A stretch of DNA of 64,000 nt from JANQRZ01 sp965214485. Its GTDB lineage: Bacteria > Bacteroidota > Rhodothermia > Rhodothermales > JANQRZ01. The stretch covers positions 62,001-126,000 of the forward strand of contig CBDCBW010000009.1 in NCBI GenBank assembly GCA_965214485.1. The letters run 5' to 3'. The notes under the pieces were generated by a model. It saw only the letters and a program-made list of their open reading frames with translations. It did not search any database and was not told where the DNA came from. This document shows positions 17,202 to 25,395 of this stretch, piece after piece (position 1 is the stretch's first letter; every line of letters starts with the position of its first letter). The translations under genes were made by a program, and so were the position numbers.

Positions 17202-17209
17202 CTAGTCCG

Positions 17210-19600
17210 ATGCTAAAGAACTACCTCTTCGTCGCGCTCCGCACGCTCCGCCGGCGACCTGGCACCGCCGCACTCCATATCGGTGGCCTCGCCGTCGGGC
17301 TTGCGTGCTGCTTTCTCGCCGGGCTGTACGTGCAAGACGAACTGCGCTACGACCGTTTCCACGAGGCGGCCGACCGGATCTTCCAGCTGTCGGATGTCCG
17401 CCAGTTCGGCGACCGCACGACCTCGCTCCTGGGCACGCACGGCGAGGAGATCGAGGCGCTACGGACGGGGATACCGGGCGTCGAAGCCGTGGCCGTCACC
17501 GAACGACTCGAAGGGATCGTGCGCCGGGCGGGCCGTGAAGGCGTCGAGACCGAAGACGCGATCTTCGCCGACGAAGGGTTCTTCAGCGTCTTCACCTTCC
17601 CCCTCAGTCGGGGTGATGCGTCGGTCCTCGGCGAGCCCAACCAGGTCGTCCTCTCCGCTTCGTTCGCAGCGCGCATGTTCGGCGACGCCGATCCGCTGGG
17701 GCAGACGCTGGAGTTCGAGCGCGCCGGGTTCGGGGTGCGCGACTCGACCGCGCTCGAACTTACCGTGGCGGGGATCGCCCTCGACGCGCCGGGGGCCTCC
17801 TCGATTCGGTTCGACCTCCTCATCGCCGGGCAGACGATCGTGCAAAGCTTCGGCGATCCCGCGCCCGCACTCGCCGAGGGTGGGCAGACATACATCCGCA
17901 CTGCTGCCGCCTCGGACACGGTCACCGTCAAGGCGGCGCTCGACCGCATCGCCGAGGCTAAAGAGGATCATTCGTTTGGTACGCGGCTCGGGACACGGAC
18001 GCGACCGCTCCCTGAACTCCACTTCGCCTTTTCCTCGACGGGGATCGCCGGCAAGCAGCGCTACCTCTCGCTCTTCTCGGCGGTCGCCGCGCTCGTGCTC
18101 CTCCTGGCGTGCATCAACTACGCGAACCTCGCGACGGCGCTCGCGCTCGGCCGGGCGCGCGAAGTCGGTGTGCGGAAGGCGGTCGGTGCCCGGCGGGGTC
18201 AGCTTCGGCGGCAGTTCCTCGCCGAGGCAGGCGTGCTGGCTGCGTCGGCCGGCATCGCAGCGGTTGCACTCGCTGCGCTCGTCCTGCCCGCGTTCAACAC
18301 CTTCTTCGACAAGCGCGTCGCGCTCGGCGATGTCGGCGTGGCGGGCGCGGCGGGCGCGGTCTGTATCGTCGCGCTCACGGCGCTTGTGGCAGGGGCGTAC
18401 CCCGCGTTCATCCTCGCCCGCTTCGACCCCGCAAGGGTGCTCAAAGGGACAGTCGGGGGAGGCGGTCGGTCGCGCGTGCGGCAGGCGCTCGTCGTGGTGC
18501 AGTTCGCCGTGACCGCCGTCCTCCTCGTCGGGACGGCGGTCATCACGTCGCAGCTTCGCTACGCTCGCACCGCCGACCTCGGCTTCCACGGCGATCAGGC
18601 GGTAACCATTCCGCTGCGTACCGCCTCGCTCGCGGCCCAGCGCGATGCGTTGAAGCAGGAATTCGCGACCTTGCCCGGCGTCCGACGCGCGAGCCTCACC
18701 TCCGGCGGGCCAGGCGAGATGATCATGGTGCTCCAGCTCGAATCGCTCAACGAGGGGCCACCCGTTCGGGCGTACTACGCCCACGCCGACGCCGACTACG
18801 CCGAGGCGCTCGGACTGCGGCTCACTGCGGGCCGGTGGTTCCGCGAGGGCGAACCGGAAGAGAGCGTCGTGCTCAACGAGGCCGCCGCGCGCGCAATCGG
18901 CCTCGTCACGTCCGATCCCGAAGCAGCGATTGGTGCGACGATTCCCGGCTTTCGCGGATCGACAGACGAGCGGGCGGTTGTGGGTGTGCTCGAGGATTTC
19001 CATTTCCGGAGCCTCCGAAGCGAGATCGGGCCCGTGGCCTACTTCCCTTTGCGAGGCGAAGCCAACCAGTTTTTCCTCGCGCTCCAACTCGACCGGGCGG
19101 ACCTCCCCGGTGCGCTCGCCACTGTCCGTACCGCTTGGGAGCAGCTCGCCCCAGAGCACCCCTTCCAGGCCACGTTCGTGGACGACCGGTTCGCCGGACA
19201 GCTCAGCGAGGATAGGCAGTTCGGTCAGCTCATCGGTGCGTTTGCCCTCGTCGCGGTCGTCCTCGCGCTGCTTGGGCTCGTCGGGCTCGCTGCGCACGCG
19301 GCCGAGCGGCGGCGCAAAGAGGTGGGGGTGCGGAAAGTCCTCGGCGCGCGCGTCGCCGGCCTCGTCGTGCTCCTGACGCGGGACTACGCCGCGCTCCTCG
19401 CCGTCGCACTCGCCGTCGCCGTTCCGGTTGCCGTGCTCCTCGCGCGGCGCTGGCTCGACGACTTCGCCTATCCAGTGCCGCTTGGCGCTGGGCCGTTCCT
19501 TCTGCTTGGCGTGCTCGCCGCGCTCGCGCTCGGGACCGTCGCCGCGCTCGCGTGGCGCGCCGCGACCGCCGACCCCGTCGAGTCGCTCCGCTATGAATAA
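17210..19600 (+). CDS. FtsX/MacB-type ABC permease 1
   Basis: 796 aa. Architecture of the long Bacteroidota permeases: N-terminal cytoplasmic MLKNYLFVALRTLRR, first membrane helix (about 20-41), large MacB-like periplasmic domain (about 45-285), three to four helices with the coupling motif REVGVRKAVGARRGQL, a second periplasmic domain (about 455-690), and three final helices with RKEVGVRKVLGARVAGL. Ends with DPVESLRYE, a tail shared by the whole array. Start ATG 17210 is chosen because all paralogues begin with ML-x-x-Y-L. It would work with the HlyD adaptor and ATPase in export of a drug, peptide or lipoprotein. Substrate unknown. Confidence 0.92.
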   Translation: MLKNYLFVALRTLRRRPGTAALHIGGLAVGLACCFLAGLYVQDELRYDRFHEAADRIFQLSDVRQFGDRTTSLLGTHGEEIEALRTGIPGVEAVAVTERLEGIVRRAGREGVETEDAIFADEGFFSVFTFPLSRGDASVLGEPNQVVLSASFAARMFGDADPLGQTLEFERAGFGVRDSTALELTVAGIALDAPGASSIRFDLLIAGQTIVQSFGDPAPALAEGGQTYIRTAAASDTVTVKAALDRIAEAKEDHSFGTRLGTRTRPLPELHFAFSSTGIAGKQRYLSLFSAVAALVLLLACINYANLATALALGRAREVGVRKAVGARRGQLRRQFLAEAGVLAASAGIAAVALAALVLPAFNTFFDKRVALGDVGVAGAAGAVCIVALTALVAGAYPAFILARFDPARVLKGTVGGGGRSRVRQALVVVQFAVTAVLLVGTAVITSQLRYARTADLGFHGDQAVTIPLRTASLAAQRDALKQEFATLPGVRRASLTSGGPGEMIMVLQLESLNEGPPVRAYYAHADADYAEALGLRLTAGRWFREGEPEESVVLNEAAARAIGLVTSDPEAAIGATIPGFRGSTDERAVVGVLEDFHFRSLRSEIGPVAYFPLRGEANQFFLALQLDRADLPGALATVRTAWEQLAPEHPFQATFVDDRFAGQLSEDRQFGQLIGAFALVAVVLALLGLVGLAAHAAERRRKEVGVRKVLGARVAGLVVLLTRDYAALLAVALAVAVPVAVLLARRWLDDFAYPVPLGAGPFLLLGVLAALALGTVAALAWRAATADPVESLRYE

Positions 19601-19607
19601 CCTGCAC

Positions 19608-19669
19608 GGGCCCAGCATGCTGCGCCCCTACGCCACCGCCTGTACAGGCGACCGGCCGGTCGCCCCTAT
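19608..19669. repeat. two palindromes with CTAC/CTAT tails
   Basis: GGGCCCAGCATGCTGCGCCC (19608-19627, one mismatch) then CCTAC, followed by GGCGACCGGCCGGTCGCC (19647-19664, perfect) then CCTAT. A CCTGTACAGG palindrome at 19639-19648 overlaps the second. They fill the 84-bp gap between permeases 1 and 2. Confidence 0.75.
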
Positions 19670-19684
19670 ACCGCTCCAACCGCC

Positions 19685-22087
19685 ATGCTGAAGAACTACC
19701 TTACGGTCACCCTGCGCTCGCTTCGCCGCGAGCGCGGCTACGCGTCGCTCAACGTGACCGGCCTAGCGCTCGGACTTGCGTGCTGCCTCCTGCTCTTCCT
19801 TTTCGTCCGGCACGAACTCTCCTTCGACCGCTTCCACCCCGACGCCGACCGCCTCTTCCGCGTGCTCACGACGCAGCCCAATCCCGCCGGTGAGGTGGTG
19901 ACGACGGCGCGTGGGGCGTTCCGGCTCGGCCCGGCGCTCGAGGAGACCTTTGCCGCCGTGGACCGCACCGTCCGCATCGCGACGGGCGGAGTGGAGGTCG
20001 TCACCGACGACGGGGCGTGGGAGGAGGAAGCGCTGTTCGCCGACGCCGCCTTCTTCGACGTCTTCGCCTTCCCGCTCGTGGCGGGCGATGCAGCGGCCCT
20101 CGCTCGGCCCGACGGCGTCGTGCTCTCGGCCGCGGCGGCGGCGCGGTTGCTCGGAGAGACGGACGTCGTGGGGCACTCGCTCGCGGTCGAGCTCGGTGGC
20201 GAGACGCGGGTGTTCACAATCACGGCCGTTGCTGAAGATCCGCCGACCGCGTCCAGCATCGTCTTCGGCGTGGTGCTGCCCATCGAGACCTATGCGCTGA
20301 CGCTGCCGGCGATGGCGCGGGCTTTCATGCTCGACCGGTGGACCTCCCCCAACACGGTCACGTTCGTGCGGCTGAAGCAGGCGGGCGATGCGGCGACGGT
20401 GGAAGCCGGTCTCCCGAACTTCGCGGCGAAGCGCTACGTCGAGGGCGCGGCACCCGGCGAGACGACGCTGGCGCTCCAGCCGCTGCGAGCCGTGCACCTC
20501 AGCCCCGAGGTGCGCGGCGGGATCGTCGCCCCCGGCAACCCGCTCCACGCGGCGGTGCTGGGCGGGATCGCGGTGCTCGTCCTCCTGATTGCCTGCATCA
20601 ACTTCACGACGCTCGCGCTCGGGCGTTCGGTGCGGCGCGCACGCGAGGTCGGCATCCGCAAGACGCTCGGGGCGCACCGGGGGCAGGTCCGGGGGCAGTT
20701 CTGGGGCGAGGCGCTCGTGACGACGGCCGCCGCGTCGCTCGCCGCTGTCGCGCTCGCCGCGCTCTTCCTGCCCACGTTCAACCGGCTCACCGGCCTCGCG
20801 CTCACCCTCAGCCCGTTGATGCAGCCGGCGGCGACCCCCGCCTTCCTCGGGCTGATCGTCGTCGTGGCGTTCCTCGCCGGGAGCTACCCGGCGCTCGTGC
20901 TCTCGCGGATGCGGCCGGCCTCGGTGCTGAAAGGGCGGCTCGGGCTGGGCGGGACGCGGTTTGCCCGCGCGCTCGTCGTCGTGCAGTTCGCGCTCTCGAT
21001 CGCGCTCGTCGCCGTCACCGTGATCGTGTCGGCGCAGGTGCGCTTTCTCGCTACGGCACCGCTGGGCTTCGAGCAGGACGGCGTCGTCGTCCTGAAGATG
21101 GGCAGCTCGGACGCGGGCAAAGCAATTTACCCCCGCCTACGCGACGAGCTGGCCGGCCACGCGGCGGTGCGCGGCCTCGCCGGGTCTATGGTGGTCCCGT
21201 TCGACGCGCGCGGCTGGCCGGCCCAACTTCAACTCGGCGACACGGCGGCGGTGATCGTGCAGATGAACTCGGTGGACGAGCACTTCGTGGAGACGCTCGG
21301 GATGGAGATTGTCGCCGGGCGAGGCTTTGCCGAGGCCCGCGTCGCCGCCGACCGCGTGCCGGTCCTGGTCAACGAGACGCTGATGCGGGCGCTCGGGTGG
21401 ACGGACTTTCGCGGCAAGCAACTCCCGCTGCAGGCTGGCATCGTCAACGCCGAGCGGGCCGAGATCGTCGGCGTCGTGCGGGACTTCCACATCCAGCCGC
21501 TCCACGAGCCGGTGGAGCCGGTGATCTTGGTCTCGGAGGTCGAGGGCGGCGTGCTCGCCGCCTCGGTGCGCCTCGCGTCCGGCGACGTGGGACGCGGGCT
21601 CGACGCGCTCGAAGCGGCGTGGGGCCGGGCGGCTCCGGGCGCACCGTTCGAGCCGGTCTTCCTCGACGAGGTTGTGGAGGCGAAGTACCAAGCCGAGCGG
21701 CGGTGGCACATGCTCCTGCGTTGGGCGACAGGCTTCGCGCTCTCGATTGCCGGATTCGGCCTTCTCGGCGTGGCGGCGCTCTCGGTCGCTGGGCGGACGA
21801 AGGAGATCGGCATCCGCAAAGTGCTCGGCGCGAGTGCGGCTGGGATCGTCGCGCTGGTCTCCACCGACTTTCTCAAGCTCGTCGCGCTCGGCTTCGTGCT
21901 GGCGTCGCCGGCGGCATGGCTGGCGGCGGAGCGTTGGCTGGAGGACTTCGCGTACCGCGTCGAACTCGGGCCGGGCCTGTTCCTCATTGCCGGAGGTCTT
22001 GCGCTCGTCGTCGCCGTCCTCGCCGTGGGCACCCACGCCCTCCGCGCCGCGACCGCCGATCCCGTCAAGTCGCTGCGGTACGAGTGA
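19685..22087 (+). CDS. FtsX/MacB-type ABC permease 2
   Basis: 800 aa, same architecture as permease 1: MLKNYLTVTLRSLRRERGY, first helix near 20-40, MacB-like periplasmic domain, coupling motif REVGIRKTLGAHRGQVRGQF, second periplasmic domain, coupling motif TKEIGIRKVLGASAAGIVAL, final helices and the tail DPVKSLRYE. It follows permease 1 by 84 bp. The N-terminal 20 residues are nearly identical to those of the internally deleted copy at 31072, suggesting a recent common source. VapBC follows on the opposite strand. Confidence 0.92.
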   Translation: MLKNYLTVTLRSLRRERGYASLNVTGLALGLACCLLLFLFVRHELSFDRFHPDADRLFRVLTTQPNPAGEVVTTARGAFRLGPALEETFAAVDRTVRIATGGVEVVTDDGAWEEEALFADAAFFDVFAFPLVAGDAAALARPDGVVLSAAAAARLLGETDVVGHSLAVELGGETRVFTITAVAEDPPTASSIVFGVVLPIETYALTLPAMARAFMLDRWTSPNTVTFVRLKQAGDAATVEAGLPNFAAKRYVEGAAPGETTLALQPLRAVHLSPEVRGGIVAPGNPLHAAVLGGIAVLVLLIACINFTTLALGRSVRRAREVGIRKTLGAHRGQVRGQFWGEALVTTAAASLAAVALAALFLPTFNRLTGLALTLSPLMQPAATPAFLGLIVVVAFLAGSYPALVLSRMRPASVLKGRLGLGGTRFARALVVVQFALSIALVAVTVIVSAQVRFLATAPLGFEQDGVVVLKMGSSDAGKAIYPRLRDELAGHAAVRGLAGSMVVPFDARGWPAQLQLGDTAAVIVQMNSVDEHFVETLGMEIVAGRGFAEARVAADRVPVLVNETLMRALGWTDFRGKQLPLQAGIVNAERAEIVGVVRDFHIQPLHEPVEPVILVSEVEGGVLAASVRLASGDVGRGLDALEAAWGRAAPGAPFEPVFLDEVVEAKYQAERRWHMLLRWATGFALSIAGFGLLGVAALSVAGRTKEIGIRKVLGASAAGIVALVSTDFLKLVALGFVLASPAAWLAAERWLEDFAYRVELGPGLFLIAGGLALVVAVLAVGTHALRAATADPVKSLRYE

Positions 22088-22101
22088 TGAACGAGACCCC
22101 C

Positions 22102-22494
22102 TCAGTACGCCGCCACCGCCACGTCGGTCTGGCCGAAGTCGGACCCGACGAAGAGGAGCGGCTCGGCGAGCGCGGTGGCGAGCGCGTAGGCGAAGCAGTC
22201 GCCGTAGTTGAGACCCGCCGGGTGCTGCCCTTTCCCGAAGCGGCGGAAGGCCTCGCGTGCGAGCGCCGCGTGCGCAGCCGTCAGCGGCAGAATCTCTATC
22301 TCGGACCGGGCCAGGAGCGCGTCGAGCGTTTCGCCACCCACATCGCCGTGCTGCCCCTGCATCACAATCCCCGCTTCGACGAGGGTCGCCGCCGACATCC
22401 GCCGCGCAGACGCATCGCGGATGGCGCGCGCGAGTGCTCTGTGCTGAGGCTCCTCCTGCAAAATGGCGACGAGGGCCGACGTGTCAATAACCAT
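22102..22494 (-). CDS. vapC: VapC-type PIN-domain toxin
   Basis: 130 aa PIN nuclease. Acidic residues of the metal site are in place: Asp4 in MVIDTSALVA, Glu in AATLVEAGIVM, Asp in LNYGDCFAYALA and Asp in FVGSDFGQTDV. VapC toxins cleave tRNA or rRNA. The start is ATG 22494, 5 bp after the VapB stop, so the two are one operon with the antitoxin first. The pair lies on the minus strand between permeases 2 and 3 and does not disrupt either. Confidence 0.9.
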   Translation of the reverse strand: MVIDTSALVAILQEEPQHRALARAIRDASARRMSAATLVEAGIVMQGQHGDVGGETLDALLARSEIEILPLTAAHAALAREAFRRFGKGQHPAGLNYGDCFAYALATALAEPLLFVGSDFGQTDVAVAAY

Positions 22495-22499
22495 TTGTG

Positions 22500-22751
22500 T
22501 CAGGTGGGGAGGCCGTTCTCGTCGTACCCGATGATCTCGTCGGGCGTGCGGTCGTCAAGAACCGGGGCCTGGGCGAGGCGGGCTTGGATGCGGGCGATGT
22601 CGTCCTCAAAGCTGTCTCGGTTCCACCCGGTTTCGCGGACGAGCCGCTCGCGGATGGCGTTCAAGACGGCCTCGGTGAGGCTTTCGCCGGTGACGCGCGC
22701 GAGCTGGCGCGCGAGGCGGTCGGCCTCGGGGTTTTTGATGCTCAGAGCCAT
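22500..22751 (-). CDS. vapB: VapB-type antitoxin
   Basis: 83 aa. N-terminal MALSIKNPEADRLARQLARV is the pattern of the VapB (Rv0623-like transcription factor) family, with the helix of a ribbon-helix-helix-like DNA-binding part, then GESLTEAVLNAIRERL. The C-terminal half is acidic and should wrap around VapC. The start is ATG 22751. The same N-terminus and upstream sequence occur again as a remnant at 27826-27873, which shows that this TA locus was duplicated with part of the permease array. Confidence 0.85.
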   Translation of the reverse strand: MALSIKNPEADRLARQLARVTGESLTEAVLNAIRERLVRETGWNRDSFEDDIARIQARLAQAPVLDDRTPDEIIGYDENGLPT

Positions 22752-22851
22752 GGCAAATCGCGGGGTAGAAAACGGGCCGGATTCTACCTCGGGTTGGATC
22801 TCCAGTTCCGCCGCCCGGCCAGCACGTAACCAATAGCAACTGACCACTCCC

Positions 22852-25332
22852 ATGCTGACGAACTACTTCAAAGTCGCCCTCCGCACACTCCGCCGCCGCA
22901 AGGGGTATGCGTTCATCAACGTCGCCGGCCTCGCACTTGGCCTCGCGGGGTGCCTGCTGATCGGCCTCTACGTCCGCTACGAGCTGAGCTACGACCGCCA
23001 CCACGCCGACGCCGAGCGCGTCTTCCGCGTGGTCCAGCACACGAACCCCGAGGGCACCGAGGGCATGGCGTGGGTCGGCGGCGCGATGGGTGCCGCGCTC
23101 CGCGCAGACTTCCCGCAGATCGCGTCGCTCGCCCGGCTCCTGCGCGAGAGCCGGGTCGTCGAGGTCGAGCGCGGCGGCGAGGTGCACCGCTTCGAGGAGC
23201 CGGACTTCGCCTGGGCCGACCCTACGGTGTTCGACGTCTTCTCGCTCCCGTTCGTGGAGGGCGACGCGGCGGCGCTCGACCGGCCGGGCACCGTCGTGCT
23301 CACCGAGACGACGGCCCGGAAGTATTTCGGCGATGAGAACCCGCTCGGGCGGACGCTCACCGTCGGCAAGCAGACGCTCACCGTGGCGGGCGTGATCGAG
23401 GACCTGCCCTCGGCGTCGCACATCCAGTTTGGGCTGCTGACCTCGATCGACACGTTCAAGCTGGAGCAGTGGGGCACGGCCGACGCCGAGTTCCAGAGCT
23501 ACTGGTGGCCGAACGCCTACACCTACGTCCGCCTCCGCGACGACGCCTCGGCCGAGGCGCTCGCGGCGGCGCTCCCCGCCTTCATCCGGCGGCACCGCGA
23601 CGCGGCCGAGGCCGCGCAGTTCGTCCCCGCGCTCCAGCCGCTCGAATCCATCCATCTCCACTCCGACCTCGGCGGCGAGTGGCAGCCGGGCGGCGACGCC
23701 ACGACGGTCACCGTCTTCGGCCTGATCGCGCTCTTCGTGCTCGGGATCGCGTGCGTCAACTTCATGAACCTCGCGACCGCGCGGGCGGCGGAGCGCGCGC
23801 GAGAGGTCGGCGTGCGCAAGACGGTCGGCGCGCGGCGCGGCCAGCTCGTGGCGCAGCACTTCGGCGAGTCGCTGCTCTTGAGCGCGCTCGCGCTCGGGGT
23901 GGCGGTCGCGCTCGTGGCCGTGCTGCTGCCGTTCTTCGGCGACCTCGCCGGCCGGCCTCTCGCGCTCGACTGGCGCGACCCCGGCGTGTGGGGGTGGACC
24001 ATCGGCGCGGCGCTCGCGGCGGGGCTGCTGGCCGGGAGCTACCCGGCGGTCTACCTGTCGAGCTTCCGCCCGGCCGCCGTGCTGAAGGGCGGGCGCGCGG
24101 GCGGCGCACAGGGGGAGCGGCTGCGGCAGGGGCTCGTGCTCTTCCAGTTCACGCTCTCGGTCGCGCTCATCGCCGCGACCGTCGTCGCGTGGCAGCAGCT
24201 CGCCTACCTGCAGTCGGCGAGCCTCGGGTTCGACGAGGAGCACGTCGTCGTGGTCCAGAACAAAGGGGCCGATGCGGAGGTGCTGGCCGAGCGGCTGCGG
24301 CGCGTGCCGGGCGTCGTCGCCGTGGCCGAGGCCGAGCGCGCGCCGGGCTTCGGCTTCGGCGGCGCGCCCCAGGTCGAGCACCCGCCCTTCACCCCGGCCG
24401 AGCGCCTCAGCGGCGAGGGCGACCGCTTCAACCTCCAGCAGGTCGGCTTCGGCTACTTCGACCTCTTCGGGATCGACCTCGTCGCCGGGCGGACGTTCGA
24501 CGCCGACCACCCGGCCGACCTCGGCGTGGCCGTCGAGCGCGAGGAGAACTTCGGCAACACGGCGCTCGACGGGCGGGCGTTCGTCGTCAACGAGGCGTTC
24601 GTGCGGGCCGAGGGCTGGACGCCGGAGGAGGCGCTCGGGCGCGAGCTGCGGCTGTTTTACTACGAGAACGGCACCACCTACATGGACCACCGGGGCGCAA
24701 TCGTCGGCGTGGTGCGCGACTTCCACGCGGCCTCGTTCCGCTACGAGATCGACCCGCTCATCTTCACCCCGACGGCGTCGCCGGCCGGGACGATGGCGCG
24801 GACTACGTTCGCGAAGGTGCAGCCGGGCGACGCGGCGGCGACGATGGCCGCGCTCGAAGCGGCCTATGCCGAGGTCAACCCCGAGCGCGCGTTCGAGGCG
24901 GCCTTCCTCGACGCCGACCTCGACGCGCGCTACCGCTCGGAGCGCCGCGTGGGGACGATCATCGCCGTGTTCGCGCTCTTCGCGGTGGCGATCGCGTGCC
25001 TCGGGCTGTTCGGCCTCGCCGCCTACGCCGCCGAGCGGCGGACGAAGGAGATCGGGGTTCGCAAGACGCTCGGCGCGACGACGGCGAACCTCGTGGCCCT
25101 CCTCTCGCGCGACTTCGTGCTGCTCGTCGCGGCGGCGGCGGCCGTGGCGACGCCGCTGGCGTGGCTGGCAATGGACCGCTGGCTCGACGCCTTCGCCTAC
25201 CGCATCGAGATCAGGCCGGGGCTGTTCTTGGCTGTCGGGATGGGCGCGCTCGCGCTCGCGCTCCTGACCGTCAGCGGGCAGGCCCTCCGCGCCGCCCGCC
25301 GCAACCCGACCGACGCGCTCCGATACGAATGA
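22852..25332 (+). CDS. FtsX/MacB-type ABC permease 3
   Basis: 826 aa, the longest of the array. MLTNYFKVALRTLRRRKGY, first helix (FINVAGLALGLAGCLLIGLYV), MacB-like periplasmic domain, coupling motif REVGVRKTVGARRGQLVAQH, a second periplasmic domain with an insertion relative to the others (about 490-570), coupling motif TKEIGVRKTLGATTANLVAL, final helices and the tail NPTDALRYE. No palindrome or sigma-54 site precedes it; the 100-bp gap to VapB holds the divergent VapBC promoter region. Confidence 0.92.
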   Translation: MLTNYFKVALRTLRRRKGYAFINVAGLALGLAGCLLIGLYVRYELSYDRHHADAERVFRVVQHTNPEGTEGMAWVGGAMGAALRADFPQIASLARLLRESRVVEVERGGEVHRFEEPDFAWADPTVFDVFSLPFVEGDAAALDRPGTVVLTETTARKYFGDENPLGRTLTVGKQTLTVAGVIEDLPSASHIQFGLLTSIDTFKLEQWGTADAEFQSYWWPNAYTYVRLRDDASAEALAAALPAFIRRHRDAAEAAQFVPALQPLESIHLHSDLGGEWQPGGDATTVTVFGLIALFVLGIACVNFMNLATARAAERAREVGVRKTVGARRGQLVAQHFGESLLLSALALGVAVALVAVLLPFFGDLAGRPLALDWRDPGVWGWTIGAALAAGLLAGSYPAVYLSSFRPAAVLKGGRAGGAQGERLRQGLVLFQFTLSVALIAATVVAWQQLAYLQSASLGFDEEHVVVVQNKGADAEVLAERLRRVPGVVAVAEAERAPGFGFGGAPQVEHPPFTPAERLSGEGDRFNLQQVGFGYFDLFGIDLVAGRTFDADHPADLGVAVEREENFGNTALDGRAFVVNEAFVRAEGWTPEEALGRELRLFYYENGTTYMDHRGAIVGVVRDFHAASFRYEIDPLIFTPTASPAGTMARTTFAKVQPGDAAATMAALEAAYAEVNPERAFEAAFLDADLDARYRSERRVGTIIAVFALFAVAIACLGLFGLAAYAAERRTKEIGVRKTLGATTANLVALLSRDFVLLVAAAAAVATPLAWLAMDRWLDAFAYRIEIRPGLFLAVGMGALALALLTVSGQALRAARRNPTDALRYE

Positions 25333-25339
25333 TGTGTGC

Positions 25340-25363
25340 GGGCGCATGGCCATGCGCCCCTAC
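25340..25363. repeat. 20-nt perfect palindrome with CTAC tail
   Basis: GGGCGCATGGCCATGCGCCC (25340-25359) followed by CTAC (25360-25363), in the gap between permeases 3 and 4 and 33 bp before the ATG at 25396. Third site of the 16058/19608 type. Confidence 0.75.
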
Positions 25364-25395
25364 GCCAACCCTACCGTTCCCTCTACCCACCTGCC

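Noticed and set aside
17189..17209. Earlier TTG start for permease 1
   Set aside because: It lies in the inverted repeat of the MITE-like element, and all paralogues begin at the ML-x-x-Y motif (ATG 17210).
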